Source: Levilactobacillus brevis (GTDB lineage Bacteria; Bacillota; Bacilli; Lactobacillales; Lactobacillaceae). From it: DNA of 64,000 bases. Each line of letters starts with the position of its first letter. Within the stretch, counting starts at the first letter, position 1. This document shows, piece after piece, positions 51,397 to 60,349 of this stretch. The stretch spans positions 1,178,001 to 1,242,000 of the forward strand of contig CP032931.1 of the NCBI GenBank assembly GCA_003666485.1, written 5' to 3'. Made by a program: the position numbers and the translations under genes. The notes beneath the pieces were generated by a model that was given only the letters and a program-made list of their open reading frames with translations, was not told the DNA's origin and did not search any database.

Positions 51397-52215
51397 TTAA
51401 TGGGTTTCCGCAAAGCCGCGGCGGCCACCGGGCTTGGGAATTTGATTTTGCATCATCACGCTGAAGCCGCCATCAATGGCCAGGCCGGTTGCGTTGATGT
51501 AGCTGGAGCGGTCGCTGGCTAAGAATAAGATAGCGTTAGCGATGTCATCCGTGGTCCCAATGCGCTTGCTGGCGGTCAGGGACTTACGGCCATTTTCCAC
51601 CTCCGGGTCAGCGTAGAAGGCCGCCGACATCGGTGTCTTGACCAGGCACGGTTCGAGGACGTTACTGCGAATGCCGAACATCCCCCATTCTGCGGCCACC
51701 TGCTTAGAGAGCATGTTGACACCGGCCTTACTGGTACTGTAAGCACCACTGTAAGTCTCGGGGATGTCACTGGCTACCGTCGAGATGTGGACGAAGGTGC
51801 CGTGCTTTTGGGCGATCATCAACTTGCCGAATTCGTGGGTGATCAGGTAATAGCCGTTTAGGTTGACGTCTAAAACCTGTTTCCAGGTGGCGTAATCCAG
51901 GTCCTCTAACGGGTCGAACTTTAAAATGCCAGCCGTGTTAATAACTACGTCGACGTGACCAAAGGTATCCTTGACCTGGTCAACGGCGCGTTGCACGCTG
52001 GCTTCCTTGGTCACGTCACAGGTGACTGCCAGTCCAGCGATATGGTAATCGTTAATCAGGGTGGTTACCAGTTCCGCCGTCTTGTCTTGATCCATATCCA
52101 GGGCAACGACCGTGGCGTGTTGCCCAACCAGTGCCTCACAAATCTTAGTGCCCATGCCACCGACCGCGCCGGTGACGACACAAACTTTTTCTGCTAATCC
52201 TAACCAATCTGCCAT
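51397..52215 (-). CDS. Short-chain dehydrogenase/reductase of the shikimate-type operon
   Basis: A 272-residue classical SDR: VCVVTGAVGGMGTKIC (cofactor loop), VVALDMDQDK with an acidic residue favouring NAD+, VINTAGIL, catalytic Tyr-Lys in GAYSTSKAGVNML, and SSYINATGLAIDGGF. It follows aroE by 14 bases and should share its transcript, so it probably oxidises or reduces a cyclic polyol such as quinate, shikimate or a derivative. That substrate is inferred from context. Confidence 0.87.
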   Translation of the reverse strand: MADWLGLAEKVCVVTGAVGGMGTKICEALVGQHATVVALDMDQDKTAELVTTLINDYHIAGLAVTCDVTKEASVQRAVDQVKDTFGHVDVVINTAGILKFDPLEDLDYATWKQVLDVNLNGYYLITHEFGKLMIAQKHGTFVHISTVASDIPETYSGAYSTSKAGVNMLSKQVAAEWGMFGIRSNVLEPCLVKTPMSAAFYADPEVENGRKSLTASKRIGTTDDIANAILFLASDRSSYINATGLAIDGGFSVMMQNQIPKPGGRRGFAETH

Positions 52216-52229
52216 GTGCTTTTCCTCCT

Positions 52230-53081
52230 CTAAAGTGCCATATCTTTTAAGGGCATCGTTTGGCCCGTCCACAACTTAAAGGCTGCGGCCCCTTGGTTCA
52301 GGAGCATGCCCTGACCGTTAATGACGTGGGCCACGTGGGCTTGGTTGGCCACGCCCATCAGCTTGGTCACGCTCGGCGCATAGACGGTGTCAAAGACGGT
52401 CATGTCTTGATGGAACCAACTGGGATCGTCCACCAAGGTCTGGTCGACTAATTTGCCCATCCCCAAGCCGGTCGCATCAGTGTAGACGTCGCTTTCACTG
52501 ATTTTTTGTTTAAATTGATCGCGGTCTTCCAGTGGATAGAAGGTGGCGTGGCAATCAGTCTGGTCATTGATGATCTGGACGATCTTCTTAGCGTTTTGTA
52601 CGGATGGGTCGTTGATGTTAAAGACATTGAGCGTCTTTAAGCCGGAGAGCGCCGCTTGAATCGCAATCGGCGTCCCAGCACCACCGACACCGGCTAGCGT
52701 CATGGTTTGACCGGCCAACTGCACGCCGTCATCCTTTAGTGCTTCCACGAAGCCAATACCATCAGTGGTATAGCCGGTCAACTCGCCATCGTGATTGACC
52801 ACGGTATTGACGGCACCGACCAATTCCGCCGTCTTGTCGAGATGGTCGAGCAGAGGGATGACGGCTTGCTTGAATGGCATGGAGACACTGGCCCCAAGCA
52901 TTTTGAAGGCGCGCAGGGCGTTAACGGCGGCGGGTAGCTGATCCGGTTCAACGTCAAACGCCAAGAAACGCGCATTGATATTGTCCAGGTCAAAGGCCGC
53001 ATTGTGCATGGCAGGAGACTTCGAATGTCCCGCTGGATGGGCGATTAAGCCCACTAATTTCGTATGTCCATCGATTTCCAT
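52230..53081 (-). CDS. aroE: Shikimate/quinate dehydrogenase (AroE family)
   Basis: A 283-residue enzyme. SKSPAMHNAAF (residues 20-30) binds the substrate carboxylate, the catalytic Lys is in GASVSMPFKQAV, the Asp in GYTTDGIGFVEAL, and AGVGGAGTPIAIQ is the cofactor loop. It interconverts 3-dehydroshikimate and shikimate or the quinate pair. Its placement with an MFS carrier, SDR and LysR regulator suggests a catabolic copy rather than the biosynthetic one. Confidence 0.92.
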   Translation of the reverse strand: MEIDGHTKLVGLIAHPAGHSKSPAMHNAAFDLDNINARFLAFDVEPDQLPAAVNALRAFKMLGASVSMPFKQAVIPLLDHLDKTAELVGAVNTVVNHDGELTGYTTDGIGFVEALKDDGVQLAGQTMTLAGVGGAGTPIAIQAALSGLKTLNVFNINDPSVQNAKKIVQIINDQTDCHATFYPLEDRDQFKQKISESDVYTDATGLGMGKLVDQTLVDDPSWFHQDMTVFDTVYAPSVTKLMGVANQAHVAHVINGQGMLLNQGAAAFKLWTGQTMPLKDMAL

Positions 53082-53168
53082 GAAAGATGACTTCCTTCTA
53101 TAATTGGTTTTGATTTTACAGTTAGCATCAAAAGCTTGAAAGTAGACCGAACGCGTTGATTCCCAGAA

Positions 53169-54401
53169 CTAGTCTGTGGCGGGTTGCGTGTGCTTACCGA
53201 TGCCTTGGTGGATCAGGTACAGGTCGATCAGAATCCCGATGACGGCCACGCCAATAGCGACCAGGTAAGAACCGTAGTAGGCGTGGGTGCCAGCACCGGC
53301 GTTCATCGAGAGCGTCGCAATCTGCGGGCCAATCAGTGCGCCGATGGCATAACCGAAGAACATGATGCCGTAGTTGGTGCCGGAGAATTTTTGGCCAAAC
53401 GTCTTACCGGTTAAGGTTGGGAAGACGACCAGTACGCCACCAAAGGATGCGCCCAAGATGATCAAGAAGATGGTGAAGATGGTAATGTTGGTGGCAAAGC
53501 GCAGACCAGCCAAGCCGATGATGGTCAGGCACAAGATGACCAGCAGGGTGCGCGTCTCACCTAATTTATCGACGGCCCGACCCGTGATCATCCGGCCGAA
53601 GAAGTTCGCCAGGGTGTTGACGACCACGAAGTTTGCCGCCACGATAGGGGTCAGTTGGAGCTGAATCTGAGCGATGGAGGACAGCGATCCGATCAACATG
53701 ATGCCGGCCGTGCAGGCAATCGCAAAGAGTAGGAGCAAGAGCCAGAAGTTTAAGGACCACATCATTTGCTTTGGTGACTTGCCCGTCGTGGCTGGGGCGG
53801 GTTGATCCGTGTCTTGCGTGGGCGTTTCGGGAGAAGCCATTAACCAGCCGACCAACCAGATCAGGGCCAAGTAGGCAATCCCAATCGGCATCAAGCCGTT
53901 GGCGCCCATGGTATCACAGAGCCAAGCGCCAGCCTTCGCTAAGACCAGCGGCCCGAGTGAGGCGGCCCCTAGCAACAGACCGGAAATCGTCCCGCGTTTT
54001 TCGGGGAACCATTTCAACGTCGTCAGGAGAGACGGGTTGTACAGCAGGCCGTTCCCACTACCGGCGAGGATCCCGATGGAGAAGTATAGGAACCAAATGT
54101 TGTGGGCGAAGGCCCCGAGGAACCAGCCAAGCCCGAAGATGAACCCGCCGACGTACATCAGTTTCTTGGGCGAGGAGTGGTCAATGATGCGACCGGACAG
54201 GATTCCGAAGGCTGCCATGAAGAATTGATAGATCGTCAGGGTCAGCGCCACTTGTGAGGCCGTGGCGCTGGTGGCTTTCACCAGGGTGTCGGCGAAAACG
54301 GAAAAGGCTGCGGATGCGGAACAGCAGAAGATGATGATAAAGGCCGCGGTAAAGATGAGCCGTCGGTGGCCGGATACTGGAGTTGTGTGAGTTGCTTCCA
54401 T
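53169..54401 (-). CDS. MFS transporter, oxalate/formate-antiporter-like
   Basis: A 410-residue, 12-helix carrier. The OFA-like features are a first-helix start RRLIFTAAFIIIFCCSASAA, GSGNGLLYNPSLLTTLKWFPEKRG (residues 113-136) and the motif-A-like GRMITGRAVDKLGE in the central loop. As the first gene of the operon, before aroE and SDR, it likely imports the shared substrate, perhaps shikimate or quinate (inference). Confidence 0.88.
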   Translation of the reverse strand: MEATHTTPVSGHRRLIFTAAFIIIFCCSASAAFSVFADTLVKATSATASQVALTLTIYQFFMAAFGILSGRIIDHSSPKKLMYVGGFIFGLGWFLGAFAHNIWFLYFSIGILAGSGNGLLYNPSLLTTLKWFPEKRGTISGLLLGAASLGPLVLAKAGAWLCDTMGANGLMPIGIAYLALIWLVGWLMASPETPTQDTDQPAPATTGKSPKQMMWSLNFWLLLLLFAIACTAGIMLIGSLSSIAQIQLQLTPIVAANFVVVNTLANFFGRMITGRAVDKLGETRTLLVILCLTIIGLAGLRFATNITIFTIFLIILGASFGGVLVVFPTLTGKTFGQKFSGTNYGIMFFGYAIGALIGPQIATLSMNAGAGTHAYYGSYLVAIGVAVIGILIDLYLIHQGIGKHTQPATD

Positions 54402-54447
54402 GATAGAACACCGCCTTGAATAGAATATGGATGAATAAGTTCGAATT

Positions 54448-54461
54448 AGAAAACGTTTTCT
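54448..54461. promoter_or_regulatory. Probable CcpA cre site in the divergent promoter
   Basis: AGAAAACGTTTTCT is a perfect palindrome and fits the core of cre, differing from the consensus at the outermost bases. It is 47 bases upstream of the MFS gene, suited to catabolite repression of the operon. Confidence 0.6.
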
Positions 54462-54520
54462 ACGCCCTTTATGTTAAGGTTGAGGAGAGGAAAATACCAC
54501 TACTGATTGGTCAACGATTC

Positions 54521-54535
54521 ATAGTCTATGACTAT
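54521..54535. promoter_or_regulatory. Probable LysR-type regulator binding site
   Basis: ATAGTCtatGACTAT is a 6-3-6 palindrome of T-N11-A type, 31 bases upstream of the lysR start, as expected for autoregulation and control of the divergent operon. Confidence 0.55.
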
Positions 54536-54566
54536 AGATTGTGAAATATAGAACAGAGGGACGAAG

Positions 54567-55454
54567 ATGAATCTAAATCAATTACGTTACTTTGAATGTG
54601 TTGGACGGCTGGAGAACTACACCCAAGCGGCCCAAGAGTTACGCGTCAGTCAACCGAGCTTGACGACCGCGATTCATAAGCTAGAAGACGAGTTGGATTT
54701 GCCCTTATTTGTCAAACAGGGACGCCACATTGTGCTAACCGCCACAGGTAACCAGCTCCTACAGGTGGTCCAGCAGAGCCTACAAACACTGGACGACGGG
54801 GTGGCGCGCATTCAGGCGGCCCACGCTACACAGCCGGTAACGCTGCGGGTCGGCTGCATCCCCACGGTGATTGGGACCTATTTGCCGCGAGTCTTGCATC
54901 AATTTGAACAGGCCCACACCCAACAAGTCCGCTTTGAGCTCCACAGTGTGACCACCGAAAAAATCCAGACGGGGCTGGCGGCTAAGCAATACGACTTGGG
55001 CATCGCCGCCACGGACAGCCGGGCAGCGGGCGTACTGTATCAGCCACTGCTCAAGCAAGCCTTCATCGTCATCGTGGCCCCCGACCACCCGCTGGCCGCC
55101 AAGAAACGGTTGGCCTTAGCGGACCTGGCGGAGTATCCAGTGTTGACCTATACGCCAGACCTATTGATCGGGCAAAAGGTTCAGCGCACCTTGCACCGGC
55201 AGGGCGTGGCTGATCAGCTCCAGGTCGATGCGGCCTATCCGGATGAGATCTCGATTGCGGGGATGGTCCAATCTGGCTCGGCGGTCGGGTTGGTTGCGGA
55301 CACGCTGTATCTGGAAGCGTTCGACGTGGTCAAGATCCCGGTCGATGTGCCCGAAGACTTACGGGTCATTTACGCCATGTACCGTGCGGATAATCCGCAA
55401 TACGAGACCTTACGCCAGCTGTTTCGGGTGTTTCAGGCGGCGGGGCAAAAGTAG
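54567..55454 (+). CDS. LysR-family transcriptional regulator
   Basis: A 295-residue LysR regulator. MNLNQLRYFECVGRLENYTQ AAQELRVSQPSLTTAIHKLE-type sequence forms the winged helix-turn-helix (residues 2-60), and the periplasmic-binding-like effector domain starts at about residue 90 (VTLRVGCIPTVIGTYLPRVL). It is divergent from the MFS-aroE-SDR operon and is its likely regulator. Confidence 0.93.
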   Translation: MNLNQLRYFECVGRLENYTQAAQELRVSQPSLTTAIHKLEDELDLPLFVKQGRHIVLTATGNQLLQVVQQSLQTLDDGVARIQAAHATQPVTLRVGCIPTVIGTYLPRVLHQFEQAHTQQVRFELHSVTTEKIQTGLAAKQYDLGIAATDSRAAGVLYQPLLKQAFIVIVAPDHPLAAKKRLALADLAEYPVLTYTPDLLIGQKVQRTLHRQGVADQLQVDAAYPDEISIAGMVQSGSAVGLVADTLYLEAFDVVKIPVDVPEDLRVIYAMYRADNPQYETLRQLFRVFQAAGQK

Positions 55455-55682
55455 GGGATGACCGTGATGTGGTGGGAAACTGGCCGTCTTCGTTCGCTAG
55501 AGAGAGGTTGGTGTGCGGCGAGGCGAATCAAAGTGCGGCCAACTTCATGCAGCAATCATAGCAGTACGCTGGGCTAATGAGTTTAAGATACAAGTTGATT
55601 CTAATGAAGTTGCTTCCCACTGGCGTAAAATTACGCTAGAATAATGTATTAAGGTCAACATCTGTTAATATTAGTCGTATAC

Positions 55683-55865
55683 GCCGGAGGAGGCCAGGGA
55701 TGGAACCAGCTGTGACGACACAGTTAGCTGACGTCCTTTGTCAGCTTAGTGTGTGGGACGACTTGGGAGACTCGTGGTTTTAGCGAGGCTTTCAAGCGAG
55801 CCGGAAGCCCGTGCTTGGGCTGCAGGCGTTCCCCATAGCAGGTGGAATCCCTGGCAGCCGCAGGC
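55683..55865 (+). repeat. Family B repeat (B4)
   Basis: Full copy with arms GCCAGGGAT and ATCCCTGGC, central CTTGGgAG/CTtTCAAG stem extended by CTCG/CGAG, and TTCCCCATAGCAGGTGGAA. The GGGA/TCCC change is on both arms. Bases 55,455-55,682 hold nothing I can name. Confidence 0.88.
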
Positions 55866-55932
55866 ATGACTTAGCCAACGATTATATTTTGCCAGCACCG
55901 ATAGGTTTACATAATTTGAAAGGGGTTTTTGC

Positions 55933-57651
55933 ATGCAAACACCAAAACCGATTGATTTAGCCGCGTTTTACGCGAACCCAGACCGGAGTGTGGCGGTGCT
56001 GAACTATAACGCCCGCTTCATTACCAGTATTTTTGATTTGGTCAACAGTCAGGAGCTGGCCAGCTTCGTCCGGTTGTTCTTGGATGAACAACGCGATAAG
56101 GTGCCGGCTGACGCAGATCCGGCCGCCACATTTAACCTGGTCTCACCGGAAACGTATTTGAACACAGTCAAAGCCATCTTGACCGACCACCCAGACGCCT
56201 ACAGTCACTTCCCGGCGGCCGAGATTCTGGCCAGCATCGAAGACCTGTACTCGTACTACCGGACGTATCTGCGGGTCGCCACGATGACGGTCCGGCAAAA
56301 CGACGTGGTCAGCAGTGAATTTATGACGATCGACCAACGATTCAATGACTTGGTCATTCGCCTGTACCGGACGATTGAAGAAAAACTACAAGGACACGCC
56401 AACCACGTTTACCGGCAAATTAGCGCTGGGTCCAGTGCGTGTGTCTTGCTAGAACAGATTCAGTGGCCAGAACCCGCCGGCTACGAAAAGCTCAAAAATA
56501 TTCGTTTCATCAATCGGTTGATGCTACGGCCACCAATGATGCTGCACACCAAGAGCAACAAGCGTAAGGGCCTGTTCACCGCGACGAAGGTCAACCCGCT
56601 GGAGAATTTCCAGGGGACCGAGGATGATTGGTTCTGTTACCCCGCTAAGATTGGCGAGAGCCTGGCGTACATTTACTTCCACCGGGATTATTTGGCCTCC
56701 GGGATTGCGCTGGCCAACTTGTTCCAGCTTGCCGACAGTAAGGAAATCGTTGGGCAAAAGCCGGACCTGGTCCTGTTATTTGGGACTCCCGGTGTGGCCA
56801 GTGACGACCAGCCGGAAAACGGCCATTATTTCTACGACGCCGCCAATGGCATCTACGTCGGTCAAGTGCCGTACAACGACCAGACGACTTACTTCGGCTA
56901 CATGAAGAAGATGTGTCTGACGCTGCACAACCTCCACATGATTGCCGAAAAGAAGCTGCCAATCCACGGGTCGATGGTCAAGATCACCTTTGCCAACGGG
57001 AAAACCAAGACGGTGGTCTTCTTCGGCGATTCCGGGGCCGGCAAGTCCGAATCCATCGAGGCGCTGCAAAACGTGGCCGACGAAGAGATTGTCAACATCG
57101 AAACGATTTTCGATGATATGGGGAGTTTCACGCTGGCTGACGGCAAGCTCTACGCGCAAGGCACGGAGACTGGGGCTTTTGTCCGTTTGGATGACCTGAG
57201 CAGCGAAGTGGCCTTCAACAACATGGACCGTGGGGTGTACATGAACCCTGAACAAAAGAACGCGCGGGTCATCATCCCGGCCAACACCTGGCCGCGGATC
57301 GTGGCGCACCACGAAATCGACATGTGGGTCTACGCGAACAACTACGATGACGCTATCGGCATTCATCGGTTCGAGGACCAAGCATCGGCTAAGGCGACCT
57401 TCGTGGCTGGTAAACGTAAGGCCCTGGGCACCACGGATGAAGTGGGGATGAGCACAACGTTCTTCGCCAATCCATTCGGCCCCGTTCAGGAACAAGCCGC
57501 AACCCAGCCCGTGATCGACGCGGTCTTTGACCAGCTGTTCCACGACGACGTCTACGTGGGCGAAATCTTTACCCATCTGGGCAATGACAAGTCCCAAGAC
57601 AAGCTGAATGAATCGGCGCGGGAATTGTTGCAAGTATTGTTGAAAATGTAA
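55933..57651 (+). CDS. PEP carboxykinase / HPr-kinase superfamily protein
   Basis: A 572-residue cytoplasmic protein. The phosphate loop is VVFFGDSGAGKSESIEAL (near residue 362), which is closer to the HPr-kinase form GDSGxGKSE than to the PEPCK form GLSGTGKTT. IFDDMGSFTLA supplies a kinase-2-like DD, and EVAFNNMDRGVYMNP resembles later PEPCK elements. The N-terminal 330 residues are unlike both enzymes by eye. Long proteins of this kind are annotated as PEPCK in lactobacilli. Activity should be treated as open. Confidence 0.7.
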   Translation: MQTPKPIDLAAFYANPDRSVAVLNYNARFITSIFDLVNSQELASFVRLFLDEQRDKVPADADPAATFNLVSPETYLNTVKAILTDHPDAYSHFPAAEILASIEDLYSYYRTYLRVATMTVRQNDVVSSEFMTIDQRFNDLVIRLYRTIEEKLQGHANHVYRQISAGSSACVLLEQIQWPEPAGYEKLKNIRFINRLMLRPPMMLHTKSNKRKGLFTATKVNPLENFQGTEDDWFCYPAKIGESLAYIYFHRDYLASGIALANLFQLADSKEIVGQKPDLVLLFGTPGVASDDQPENGHYFYDAANGIYVGQVPYNDQTTYFGYMKKMCLTLHNLHMIAEKKLPIHGSMVKITFANGKTKTVVFFGDSGAGKSESIEALQNVADEEIVNIETIFDDMGSFTLADGKLYAQGTETGAFVRLDDLSSEVAFNNMDRGVYMNPEQKNARVIIPANTWPRIVAHHEIDMWVYANNYDDAIGIHRFEDQASAKATFVAGKRKALGTTDEVGMSTTFFANPFGPVQEQAATQPVIDAVFDQLFHDDVYVGEIFTHLGNDKSQDKLNESARELLQVLLKM

Positions 57652-57661
57652 GGTTTACCAT

Positions 57662-57692
57662 GAGTCTGGGAGCTGTTCCCGGGCTCTTTTTC
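57662..57692 (+). terminator. Terminator after the PEPCK-like gene
   Basis: GAGTCTGGGAgctgTTCCCGGGCTC followed by TTTTTC. Confidence 0.85.
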
Positions 57693-57795
57693 GTTGAATG
57701 AGAGCGGCCGCGATTCAGCACGCGTTGGCTATTTAAAGTTGGCCAAGATGTGTTAAACAAATATGCCCCTAAATCACTAATCCACTATTATTATT

Positions 57796-58227
57796 TTGAC
57801 TAAACGAACGCTCGCTGACCATTTCAGAATGCTGGTAATGCAAGCAAGTGGGACTATGCTGAAGGTATCTAAGAAGGTGAGGGCGTTGCGAAACACGAAT
57901 CGGTTGACGCGCTATCTGGTCTGGGATGCGCGGGCGTTACCCTGGTTAGCCGTATCCTTGTGGGTGACGGGACGGCTTGTCTTGAGTCGCGGGCTATTTG
58001 CCTGGAATGAAGTTTCTTGGTACTTGGTCTGCAGCTACTTGGCATTTCCGTGGGCCGCTGACAGGGTGCAACGGTGGCAGCGCGAGGTCGCAACCCAATC
58101 AGACCAGCGAACCGAAGCGTCAGGCTCGCGAACTGTTCGGTATGTCATAAAAGCGGCGCTGGTATTTTTAGCCGCACCATTGCTTGTGATTGGGAATTTA
58201 TTGGTTCCTGATTCCGGGAAGCAATGA
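57796..58227 (+). CDS. Possible membrane protein of unknown function
   Basis: An open frame of about 143 residues with hydrophobic stretches near 48-66, 70-88 and 118-135 and a basic N-terminal region. The start is uncertain: TTG at 57796 lacks a ribosome site, and Met codons at 57829 and 57856 are options. A strong terminator follows. No family is recognised. Confidence 0.45.
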   Translation: MTKRTLADHFRMLVMQASGTMLKVSKKVRALRNTNRLTRYLVWDARALPWLAVSLWVTGRLVLSRGLFAWNEVSWYLVCSYLAFPWAADRVQRWQREVATQSDQRTEASGSRTVRYVIKAALVFLAAPLLVIGNLLVPDSGKQ

Positions 58228-58241
58228 GCCAGGATCACGAA

Positions 58242-58287
58242 AAAACGGTAGACGAATAAGCCACTGGGCTCGTTCGTCTACCGTTTT
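58242..58287. terminator. Two-way terminator hairpin
   Basis: AAAACGGTAGACGAA pairs with TTCGTCTACCGTTTT, with GCC/GGC inside the loop. Confidence 0.88.
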
Positions 58288-58357
58288 AAATGTTATTAGA
58301 ATTTGAAATCTTGATGACCTGCTGGATACCGGACCATCATGATAGGCACTAAGTCTC

Positions 58358-58541
58358 GCCGGAGTCAGCTAGGGGTGGAACCAGCTGTGTCGGCCCAGTT
58401 AGCTGGCGTTTTTTGCCAGGTTACTGGGCGGGACGACTTCAGAGACTCGCGTTTTTTGCGAGGCTTTGAAGCGAACCGTAAGCCCGTTTCTGGGGCTGCA
58501 GGTGGTCCCCATAGCAGGTGGAACCCCTAGCTGACGCAGGC
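58358..58541 (+). repeat. Family B repeat (B5)
   Basis: Full copy with a 13-bp perfect arm, GTCAGCTAGGGGT and ACCCCTAGCTGAC, and a central CTTCAgAG/CTtTGAAG stem extended by CTCGC/GCGAG. Arm and core sequences differ from B2 and B4 but still pair. Confidence 0.88.
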
Positions 58542-58568
58542 GTCTGGTTTCGCCAACGAATTTGAAGC

Positions 58569-59534
58569 TTAGTTAAACTGTGCCAGCAAGGCCGTCATGA
58601 ATGCCTGGGCATCGCCGACGTAGCCATAATCCGCCACGTCAAAGATTGGCGCATTCTCGTCGGCGTTGACCGCGACGATGGTCTGGGAATCTTGCATGCC
58701 AACCAAGTACTGCACGGCACCGCTAATCCCGAAGTTAACGATCAGTTCGGGATGGATGGTGTTTCCACTTTGGCCGATTTGATCGTCGTGAGTGAAGCGG
58801 TCCTGGTCAGTCAGTGGTCGGGAAACGCCGATACGACCGCCGAGCTTTTCCGCCAATTTTGTAGCGCTGTCAACGGTGGCGGCACTAGCTGCGCCTCGAC
58901 CTAAGGCCACAACGCGACTGGCATCGCCGACCGTGGTGGCGGTATTGACTACCGGTGTTGCCGCCGTGACGTGAAGCCGGCTAACCGGATGGAAGGTCAC
59001 AGGGCTGTCCGTCACGGTCGCCGCACCAGCAGCGGGTGCCGCCACAAAGGTGTTGGGCCGGACCGTGGCCATTTGTGGCCGGTGGTCAGGGCAGATGATC
59101 TCACACATGATGTTGTCCCCGTAAGACGGCTTGGTGGCGACTAAGGTCTCGTCATCGAAACGCAGGTCCAGACAATCGGCCGTTAAACCGGTCTGGAGCT
59201 TGGCCTGGAGCCGTGGGGCGATGGAGCGGCCGGTGATGGTGGCACCGAAGAGAATCGAGTTGGGCTGGTATTGGTCGACCAACTGCTTGAGGGCATCGGC
59301 GAGTTCGGCATCTGTGGCGGTTGGGAAGCGGTCATCGCGAGCAATCCGAATTTCATCCGGACCGTAAGCGCTGAGTTCGTCTTCCAAATGGTCGGTCGTG
59401 GCTTCCAGTAAAATCGTGACGACGCTGAAATGGTCGCCGGCTAATCCTTTGGCCTTAGTAATCAATTGTTGGGTCGTGGATTCCACGTGATCTAAGCGGC
59501 GTTCCGCAATGACCCATAATTCTGGTTTTGACAT
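58569..59534 (-). CDS. etfA: Electron transfer flavoprotein, alpha subunit
   Basis: A 321-residue EtfA. The C-terminal FAD domain shows VVALGRGAASAATVDSATKL, then GVSRPLTDQDRFTHDDQIGQ SG-type residues, and GISGAVQYLVGMQDSQTIVA with DENAPIFDVADYG. It pairs with EtfB to pass electrons from the acyl-CoA dehydrogenase. The Arg that follows G(S/A) in the usual GRPxxD is kept as SRPLTD. It is last in a three-gene operon. Confidence 0.94.
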   Translation of the reverse strand: MSKPELWVIAERRLDHVESTTQQLITKAKGLAGDHFSVVTILLEATTDHLEDELSAYGPDEIRIARDDRFPTATDAELADALKQLVDQYQPNSILFGATITGRSIAPRLQAKLQTGLTADCLDLRFDDETLVATKPSYGDNIMCEIICPDHRPQMATVRPNTFVAAPAAGAATVTDSPVTFHPVSRLHVTAATPVVNTATTVGDASRVVALGRGAASAATVDSATKLAEKLGGRIGVSRPLTDQDRFTHDDQIGQSGNTIHPELIVNFGISGAVQYLVGMQDSQTIVAVNADENAPIFDVADYGYVGDAQAFMTALLAQFN

Positions 59535-59547
59535 AGCAGCTTCCTCC

Positions 59548-60339
59548 TTAGATTAATTGCCGGTTCTTCAGAGCCGTGATCAGTTGACTGGCCGCCTCGC
59601 TTGGCGTCCCGGTCAGTGGGGTCAGTTCCCGCTTGACGGGTTCTGGCGCGTAGACCTTGGTGACGATGGTCGGTGAGCCGGCTTGGCCCAACCGTGAATC
59701 GTAGAGGTCCAAGTCGTCATGGTGCCAAATGGTCAGGGGCTTATCAAAGCTCAACTGAATGTTGCGCGGCGTGGGGTAGCGTGGGGTGTTGAGCTCGCTA
59801 CGGACACTGACAACAGCGGGGAGTTGGGCGACCAACGTTTGCTTGGTGTCTTCTAACAAGCGTTCAGCCGTGACTTCGTTGGCACCGCTGAGACGCAGGC
59901 TCGCCGCGTAGGTGATTTGCGGTTGTTGGAGAAATTCGGCGACGATGGGACCCACTTGACCGGTATCGGCATCGACGGCTTGGCGACCAAATAAAATCAA
60001 GTCGGCATCGTCAATTTTTTTCAAGGCTTGGGCAATCACGTAGCCGGTGGCCAAAGTATCGGCACCGGCAAAGGCCCGGTCAGACAAGAGGTAGCCTTCA
60101 TCGGCCCCCATGGCCATGCCTTCACGTAGGGATTCCGCGTAATCGTCGGGACCCATCGTCAGTAGGGCGACTTGCACGTCGTCACGGCTGTCCTTTAGGG
60201 TCAAGGCCAGTTCGATGGCGTTCTTGTCAAAGGGATTCATCACGCCCGCCAGACCGCGCCGGTCCAAGTTATGGGTGACCGGGTCGATCGTAACGTCGTT
60301 GGTTTCTGGGACTTGTTTGATACAAACCACAATTTTCAT
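59548..60339 (-). CDS. etfB: Electron transfer flavoprotein, beta subunit
   Basis: A 263-residue EtfB starting MKIVVCIKQVPETNDVTIDP. The AMP/FAD site is in LLTMGPDDYAESLREGMAMG and LILFGRQAVDADTGQVGPIV (residues 112-131). It forms the ETF dimer with the next gene, 13 bases downstream. Whether the second nucleotide is AMP or a bifurcating FAD needs structural comparison. Confidence 0.95.
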   Translation of the reverse strand: MKIVVCIKQVPETNDVTIDPVTHNLDRRGLAGVMNPFDKNAIELALTLKDSRDDVQVALLTMGPDDYAESLREGMAMGADEGYLLSDRAFAGADTLATGYVIAQALKKIDDADLILFGRQAVDADTGQVGPIVAEFLQQPQITYAASLRLSGANEVTAERLLEDTKQTLVAQLPAVVSVRSELNTPRYPTPRNIQLSFDKPLTIWHHDDLDLYDSRLGQAGSPTIVTKVYAPEPVKRELTPLTGTPSEAASQLITALKNRQLI

Positions 60340-60349
60340 GGGGAACCTC

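Noticed and set aside
56776..57633. Long open frame of 285 codons on the minus strand.
   Set aside because: It is antisense to the PEPCK-like gene, with odd composition (many His, Val and Asp) typical of a shadow frame and no ribosome site.
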